From: Bacillota bacterium
GTDB lineage: Bacteria; Bacillota; Clostridia; Acetivibrionales; DSM-2933
Reading direction: 5' to 3'
Length of the DNA stretch: 9,129 nucleotides
Assembly: GCA_030705945.1 (NCBI GenBank)
Contig: JAUZPS010000155.1
Coordinates: 1-9,129 of the forward strand
Positions 5,084 to 9,129 of this stretch are shown here, one piece after another. Position numbers and translations under genes: made by a program. The first letter of the stretch is position 1; each line of letters begins with the position of its first letter. Under the pieces are notes generated by a model, which saw only the letters and a program-made list of their open reading frames with translations, was not told where the DNA came from and ran no database searches.

Positions 5084-6048
5084 CTCCCAAGTTTTGCGTA
5101 TTTATGTCTGTTATTTTTGTACCATTCGATAGTTCTGACGATTCCTTCCTCAAGGGTTATCCTAGGCTCCCAACCCAAGACGCTCTTTATCTTGCTGACA
5201 TCAGGCTGCTGCTTCCACATCTCATTTTCCCTGTATGGAATTGCTCCGAAGTTTGGCTTTTGCGAGGTTTCAATGTTTTTGAATACCAGATTTATGAAAT
5301 GCTTCATCGTATATACTGAGCCGCTGCCGATATTAAATATACCGTTTTTTACAGTTTTATCCTTTGCAGCTAAAACGAACCCGTCTATAATATTTTCAAT
5401 ATAGCAGTAGTCACGGTATTGTTCGCATGGAGTAAGGTTGATTTCTTTGCCATTGAGGATTGAAAGTATAAGATATGGAAAAAACTTATGACTTCCTTCA
5501 TTTTCGCCAAATACGCCGAAGGACCTTAATGTAATGATATCAACGTTTTTCTCTTGAGCTAATTGATGAGCAATAATTACTCCTGCGGCTTTTGTGCTGC
5601 CATATATGCTTAAAGGGCATAATTCATCACTCTCGTGTATGATAGCATCCTTATTGCCGTATTCCGCGCAGGAACCTGTATTGACAAATTTTACGCAGCC
5701 TATATCCGCAGCGGAGTTTATAATATTCATAGTTCCTGTAATGTTCGTGTTCACTGCGTCAAAGTAATCCTTCTGCCTTGCGTCAACTCCATATGCTCCA
5801 AAATGAAAGATAATTTCAGGCTTTACCTTTTTCATGCAGGTTGACAGGGATTGTGAATCCCTTAAATCAACCCTGTGTATTTGAACTTCATTTGCAATGT
5901 CTTCGATTCTCCACAGGTCTGAGGCGTCTCTTGCAAATACGGAAACATCCGCATTTTCATGCGCCATTCTGAGGGCCATATGTGAACCGATAAAACCACT
6001 CACACCTGTTATTAAAACTTTCTTTCCATTAAAAAATGAATCTGTCAT
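5080..6048 (-). CDS. NAD-dependent nucleotide-sugar epimerase/reductase (SDR)
   Basis: Extended SDR fold of 322 residues from the chosen start. The NAD(P) motif is GVSGFIG (15-21). Ser126 in TGSCAEYG (124-131) and YGSTK (149-153, Tyr149 and Lys153) form the catalytic Ser-Tyr-Lys set. YRDYCYIEN (211-219) is the substrate-domain motif of nucleotide-sugar enzymes. Residues following Ser126 are Cys-Ala, where 4,6-dehydratases have Asp-Glu, so an epimerase or 4-keto-reductase is more likely than a dehydratase. Sitting directly after rfbF, it probably acts on a CDP-sugar, but this is inferred from position only. The frame stays open upstream to an ATG at 6120, which would overlap rfbF by 71 bases and add 24 unrelated residues. 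I chose ATG 6048, one base after the rfbF stop, because it puts the fold at the usual distance from the N-terminus. No clear Shine-Dalgarno is seen, so translation is probably coupled. Confidence 0.8.
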   Translation of the reverse strand: MTDSFFNGKKVLITGVSGFIGSHMALRMAHENADVSVFARDASDLWRIEDIANEVQIHRVDLRDSQSLSTCMKKVKPEIIFHFGAYGVDARQKDYFDAVNTNITGTMNIINSAADIGCVKFVNTGSCAEYGNKDAIIHESDELCPLSIYGSTKAAGVIIAHQLAQEKNVDIITLRSFGVFGENEGSHKFFPYLILSILNGKEINLTPCEQYRDYCYIENIIDGFVLAAKDKTVKNGIFNIGSGSVYTMKHFINLVFKNIETSQKPNFGAIPYRENEMWKQQPDVSKIKSVLGWEPRITLEEGIVRTIEWYKNNRHKYAKLGR

Positions 6049-6049
6049 A

Positions 6050-6847
6050 TCAGCTTTTTGAACCATTTTGAGACAGTTGCCATCTGACCCAGGGCCTGTT
6101 GTTATTATTCCACATGTCATTTACTGCCTGAGCGTCTTTGACAGTATCAATTGACTGCCAGAAGCCGTTATGCTGGTAAATGGCAAGTTCTCTATCGAGA
6201 ACCAGTTGCCTTAGTGGTTCTTCCTCCCATACACATTTTTCATCATCGCTTATATAATCAAAAACTGCTTTATTTAAAACAAAGTAGCCGGCATTTATCC
6301 AATTATCCATTATTGGTTTCTCTTCAAACCGTGATACGATTCCATCTTCCACGCTCATAACGCCGTAACCGGATCTCGGTTTTATCCCTGTGACTGTGGC
6401 GATTTTTCCTTTTTCTTTGTGGAACTTATATAGTTCGCTAATGGGAATATCAGAAATTCCATCGCCGTAAGTCAGCATGAATTCATCGCCGTCTACATAC
6501 TTTTGTATTCTTTTAATCCTTCCCCCGGTCATAGTTTCCGGTCCTGTATCCGCAAATATTATATTCCAGCTTTCAGTGGAATTTAAAAAGTTTAACTTTA
6601 AGCTGTTCTTATTTTTTTTGAGCTGAAAGTCATTGTTCCTCCAGTTCATATTTATAAAATAGTCCTTTATTGCCTCGCCGTTATGACCCAGACAAAGGAC
6701 AAACTCATCTATATTGAAATATTTATAGGACTTCATTATATGCCAGAGTATAGGCATACCGCCGATTTTAACCAGCGGTTTTGATGTGAAATTCGCATCA
6801 TATCCCATTCTCAGGCCTTTTCCACCACACAAAATAACAGCCTGCAA
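6050..6847 (-). CDS. rfbF: Glucose-1-phosphate cytidylyltransferase
   Basis: This enzyme makes CDP-glucose from CTP and glucose 1-phosphate (EC 2.7.7.33), the first step to CDP-linked deoxysugars and branched sugars. The 265 residues match the family length. Visible motifs are the phosphate loop LCGGKGLRM (6-14), Lys23 in TSKPLVKIGG, GGMPILWHIMK (29-39), DTGPETMTGGRIKR (100-113), YGDGISD (127-133, Asp129 for metal), EEKP (175-178), WINAGYFVL (183-191), EEEPLRQL (208-215) and FWQSIDTVKD (229-238, Asp234 the second metal ligand). DTG plus TMTGGR is characteristic of RfbF rather than RmlA or GalU. The start codon is TTG, fixed by GGGAGGT seven bases upstream. It is the first gene of the tightly packed group, one base before the next gene. 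The last ~18 residues, rich in Asn and Trp, extend beyond the conserved domain. Confidence 0.92.
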   Translation of the reverse strand: MQAVILCGGKGLRMGYDANFTSKPLVKIGGMPILWHIMKSYKYFNIDEFVLCLGHNGEAIKDYFINMNWRNNDFQLKKNKNSLKLNFLNSTESWNIIFADTGPETMTGGRIKRIQKYVDGDEFMLTYGDGISDIPISELYKFHKEKGKIATVTGIKPRSGYGVMSVEDGIVSRFEEKPIMDNWINAGYFVLNKAVFDYISDDEKCVWEEEPLRQLVLDRELAIYQHNGFWQSIDTVKDAQAVNDMWNNNNRPWVRWQLSQNGSKS

Positions 6848-6854
6848 TTTAGAT

Positions 6855-6861
6855 ACCTCCC
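6855..6861 (-). promoter_or_regulatory. Ribosome binding site that fixes the TTG start of rfbF
   Basis: GGGAGGT on the - strand lies seven bases before TTG (6847-6845). No ATG or GTG in frame is better placed, and the conserved QAVILCGG motif follows the TTG directly. Position 6848-6980 upstream holds no clear promoter or terminator, so rfbF may share a transcript with the glycosyltransferase gene. Confidence 0.8.
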
Positions 6862-6980
6862 AACACGTGTATTCTAGATACTTGAGACTTTGTTAGTTTT
6901 AAACCGGCGCTTTTTCTAGCAAGCTGATACAAAACCAACATTGTAGACTAATTTTTTGGATTTATCTTTCAGAGAAAAAT

Positions 6981-8807
6981 TCATAATAGGTAAAAGTTAT
7001 GAGAAAACTCGCTGTCTTGTAGCTGTATAAGTTCAATAGCTTTTTTAATCTCTGCAATATAATTCTTATAAATATATCTGACAGCTTTTTTAGGCGGTCT
7101 TCTTCTACTGCATAGATCAAATTCATTATTGCTTAGAATATTAAATCCGCTGAAATGGTAAACAATAAGTTCATTATTGTTTAGATAGACTTTATTTTCG
7201 TATCTTACGATTTGAAGATGCTTTATATTCCAAGGTCCTGCATTAATTCCCTGATTATCGGTAATTCTGATATTGGAAAACAACTCGGGCCATTTGTCTA
7301 AATATTTCTGATCGGACCATCTGCCCGGCCTAATTCTGTCATAGCACCACTTGATACAATTTTTTTTCCACCATTTAAGGCACTTGAAAGCATTTTTATC
7401 CCGCTTAAAACCTATCAGTCCTGCTGAATAAGAGCCGTACATTTTTTCTGATTTCGGATTCATCCAAAGCTTGCTGATATATATGGAATGATCGCTCCAA
7501 TCCTCATAAATGCTCTTAATATCCTTGAAGAAAAACAAGTCGCCATCAGCATATAATATTGAATCTAAGTTCACATTGTTTTTTAATAGGAATTGAATGA
7601 ACGGAGCTTTCAGAGTCCAGCAAAATTCATTTGTTTTCCTATTGTTTCTGACTTTGAATAGTTTTTTATCCTCAATATTTCTAAGACTCAAAAGTGTTGT
7701 GTTAGGAAGGTTTGCTTTTCTAAGAAAATCATATGTTAAATTGTCTGCGCATAATATCCATAGATTGAATTCTGATGTATTTTGCAGCAGGGATGAATGC
7801 AGAGCCAATCCTTTTGCTAAATAATTCTTGCTTAGGATAGTACAAATGTTGCGCCTATCCGGTGTATAATTTTCATTAATCTCAAGGTTAAAATAATTTC
7901 GAATAAAGTAATTGCCTTTTTCCTTAATGTCATAAAAATTATTATCAATTCCGCGTATAAGTTCCATCATCTCTTTGGAAGCATGTATATATGGAAAGTA
8001 CAGCCATTTTATTACGTCATCCGATAAATTCATTTTATAGCCGCATAAGTCAAACTCATTGCCGTCAAGATACTTAAATCCATAATAGTGGAAGAAGACC
8101 AATTCCTCATTGTCGATATAGATGCTGCCATCATGCATATCAACCTTGCTTCCTCCTATAATATAAGGAGTGACATTAACTCCCATATTTTTTATAACGC
8201 CAACATTTTCAAATCTATTAAGCCAGTCATTTACATATACCTGATCGCTCCATAAACCGTTTTCCCATTTGTCATAACACCACTCAAGCAGCCTTGCCCT
8301 AAACCATTGGAGGCATTTAAGAGCATTTGCGTCCCTTTTGAATCCCATAAAACCTGTATTGTAGAAGCCGTTTGTGACGCCCATTTTTTTATGGGGCTCT
8401 CTCCATCTCTCCTCCGTCAACATAATGGAATAGTTTCCCCACTCGTCAAAGATTGTATCGGGATTTGAGTAAAAGAAAGTATCTCCGTCTAGCCATACAA
8501 TATGATCCACTTCTGTATAGCGCTTTAAAATATATAAGCATGCCGAGGCTTTAGAGGTCCATGCATACTCTTTATCACTCCGAGATTCTTTAATCAGAAG
8601 AAGCTCGGCATCATCCTTTTCAATATCATCTAGAGTTATGATCGTAGCATTTTTTAAGCTTATTTTCTCCAATAGAGACTTTACTTCCTCATGCAAACAT
8701 ATGATGAAAAAATGAAAGTCTTTGTCGAAACGTTCCAGTGAGTTATACAGTAGAAGACCTTTGTAAACATAGTCTTTGCTGAATGTTGAACAATAGTAAT
8801 GTTTCAC
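6981..8807 (-). CDS. Tandem two-domain glycosyltransferase-like protein (GT-A fold)
   Basis: The 608 residues are two copies of one domain. Copy 1 spans about 1-300 and copy 2 about 315-600. Each starts with a similar strand (YYCSTFSKDYVYKGLLLYNSL at 4-24; CTILSKNYLAKGLALHSSL at 322-340). Each carries an acidic metal/nucleotide motif, WLDGDTFF (105-112) and YADGDLFF (419-426). Each then has GFKRDxNAxKCLxW (155-168, 466-479), WCYDxxxxGxWSDQ (176-189, 487-500) and GFxxLxxNEFDLC (243-255, 554-566). The DGD motif and its setting resemble GT8-like GT-A glycosyltransferases that use nucleotide sugars and Mn2+. There is no signal peptide or membrane segment, so it is probably cytoplasmic. The start is GTG, with AAAGGAG upstream. 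It precedes the nucleotide-sugar operon on the same strand with a 133-bp gap and may use its products. Donor and acceptor are unknown. Confidence 0.8.
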   Translation of the reverse strand: MKHYYCSTFSKDYVYKGLLLYNSLERFDKDFHFFIICLHEEVKSLLEKISLKNATIITLDDIEKDDAELLLIKESRSDKEYAWTSKASACLYILKRYTEVDHIVWLDGDTFFYSNPDTIFDEWGNYSIMLTEERWREPHKKMGVTNGFYNTGFMGFKRDANALKCLQWFRARLLEWCYDKWENGLWSDQVYVNDWLNRFENVGVIKNMGVNVTPYIIGGSKVDMHDGSIYIDNEELVFFHYYGFKYLDGNEFDLCGYKMNLSDDVIKWLYFPYIHASKEMMELIRGIDNNFYDIKEKGNYFIRNYFNLEINENYTPDRRNICTILSKNYLAKGLALHSSLLQNTSEFNLWILCADNLTYDFLRKANLPNTTLLSLRNIEDKKLFKVRNNRKTNEFCWTLKAPFIQFLLKNNVNLDSILYADGDLFFFKDIKSIYEDWSDHSIYISKLWMNPKSEKMYGSYSAGLIGFKRDKNAFKCLKWWKKNCIKWCYDRIRPGRWSDQKYLDKWPELFSNIRITDNQGINAGPWNIKHLQIVRYENKVYLNNNELIVYHFSGFNILSNNEFDLCSRRRPPKKAVRYIYKNYIAEIKKAIELIQLQDSEFSHNFYLL

Positions 8808-8816
8808 TCTTTAATG

Positions 8817-8823
8817 CTCCTTT
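8817..8823 (-). promoter_or_regulatory. Ribosome binding site that fixes the GTG start of the glycosyltransferase gene
   Basis: AAAGGAG on the - strand lies nine bases before GTG (8807-8805). The conserved domain starts immediately after this codon (KHYYCSTFS), matching the start of the second domain. Confidence 0.85.
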
Positions 8824-8852
8824 CAAAATGCCGGTATGTTTATTAAGAAATG

Positions 8853-8865
8853 ATCAATAATTGAT
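8853..8865. repeat. 13-bp palindrome in the glycosyltransferase leader
   Basis: ATCAAT-A-ATTGAT is a perfect palindrome between the promoter candidate and the ribosome binding site. It could be a small operator or chance in AT-rich DNA. Confidence 0.3.
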
Positions 8866-8898
8866 TATGTTTACTTGAAATTGCGCATATTCTTAGAG

Positions 8899-8927
8899 TA
8901 TATATATTTGTAAACAATTTGCCTCAA
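8899..8927 (-). promoter_or_regulatory. Possible promoter for the glycosyltransferase and sugar operon
   Basis: On the - strand TTGAGG (8927-8922) and TATATA (8904-8899) are 17 bases apart, giving a leader of about 85 bases. The match is partial, and AT-rich surroundings offer other -10-like sequences, so this is only a candidate. Confidence 0.3.
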
Positions 8928-8992
8928 ATTTTAATTTCTTAATTATTCTGCAATATTAGTATATTCAGCTTACTCGAATTGGGATACATAAT

Positions 8993-9049
8993 AACTTACA
9001 AAATATTTCTTATTATAGATATCGAACTGTAAAACAAGTTTTGTAAGTT
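8993..9049. repeat. Perfect 11-bp inverted repeat with 35-base spacer
   Basis: AACTTACAAAA (8993-9003) is the exact reverse complement of TTTTGTAAGTT (9039-9049). It lies about 190 bases upstream of the glycosyltransferase start. It could be a hairpin in a leader from an upstream promoter, or a pair of half-sites. No function can be assigned. Confidence 0.6.
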
Positions 9050-9129
9050 AGCGCTGAGCAGCCGAAAAATGGCTTTTTAAAGCAACCTTATATTAAAACT
9101 TTACATAAAACTTTACTGTTTTTTAATTA

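Larger units (their letters stand above)
8808..9129. other. 322-base region upstream of the glycosyltransferase gene, no gene seen
   Basis: Very AT-rich sequence with no convincing coding frame on either strand. It holds the ribosome binding site, a weak promoter candidate for the - strand, a short palindrome and an 11-bp inverted repeat, listed separately. A small AGCC/GGCT hairpin followed by five T occurs at 9060-9078 on the + strand, but its four-base stem is too weak to call a terminator. Confidence 0.6.

Noticed and set aside
2869..5404. Several + strand open frames of 65-95 codons
   Set aside because: They all lie opposite strongly supported - strand genes (dehydrogenase and SDRs) and have no recognisable domains, so they are shadows.
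5080..6120. Longer form of the SDR gene starting at ATG 6120
   Set aside because: The extra 24 residues overlap the end of rfbF, show no family resemblance, and lack a good ribosome binding site. ATG 6048, one base after the rfbF stop, fits the family better.
9060..9078. Small AGCC/GGCT hairpin with T tract on the + strand
   Set aside because: The stem is only four pairs and no + strand gene precedes it in the window, so it is not called a terminator.

Overview
The window looks like the chromosome of an AT-rich, Gram-positive, cellulosome-forming anaerobe of the class Clostridia. The support is a secreted pectinesterase that ends in a dockerin module, purine-rich Shine-Dalgarno sites (GGGAGGT, AAAGGAG, GGGGAGGG), GTG and TTG starts, and AT-rich spacers. 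The dockerin reads more like the type II class than the usual enzyme-borne type I class. That would fit a relative of Acetivibrio or Pseudobacteroides (formerly Bacteroides) cellulosolvens, but the genus is an inference and cannot be fixed from this window.

Left part, + strand: a promoter (81-109), a tRNA-Pro(UGG) gene (130-202) and a strong intrinsic terminator (213-254). These are followed by a monocistronic pectin methylesterase gene (421-1737) with signal peptide, CE8 beta-helix domain, Thr/Pro repeat linker and C-terminal dockerin.

Middle: 1738-2215 is a 478-base spacer between two convergent transcription units. I find no convincing gene in it, but it is packed with inverted repeats. 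They include a ~99-nt near-palindrome flanked by an 11-bp direct repeat, a perfect 16-bp inverted repeat, a nested hairpin and two copies of a 24-bp sequence. Some probably work as bidirectional terminators.

Right part, - strand, read from right to left: a 608-residue protein made of two tandem glycosyltransferase-like domains (8807-6981); after a 133-bp gap, glucose-1-phosphate cytidylyltransferase RfbF (6847-6050); an SDR-type nucleotide-sugar epimerase/reductase (6048-5080); a UDP-glucuronate decarboxylase-like SDR (5083-3998); UDP-glucose 6-dehydrogenase (3995-2610); and a small sugar-modifying cupin (2617-2216). The last five genes abut or overlap and are surely one operon. It should supply CDP-glucose, UDP-glucuronate and probably UDP-xylose for a surface glycan or glycoprotein glycan, and the tandem glycosyltransferase is a candidate user. 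No CDP-glucose 4,6-dehydratase or aminotransferase is present, so the fate of the CDP-sugar and the cupin's substrate remain open.

The most noteworthy items are the type II-like dockerin on an enzyme, the duplicated glycosyltransferase, the incomplete CDP-sugar pathway, and the palindromic element with target-duplication-like flanks. I see no defence system, CRISPR array, phage gene or transposase.
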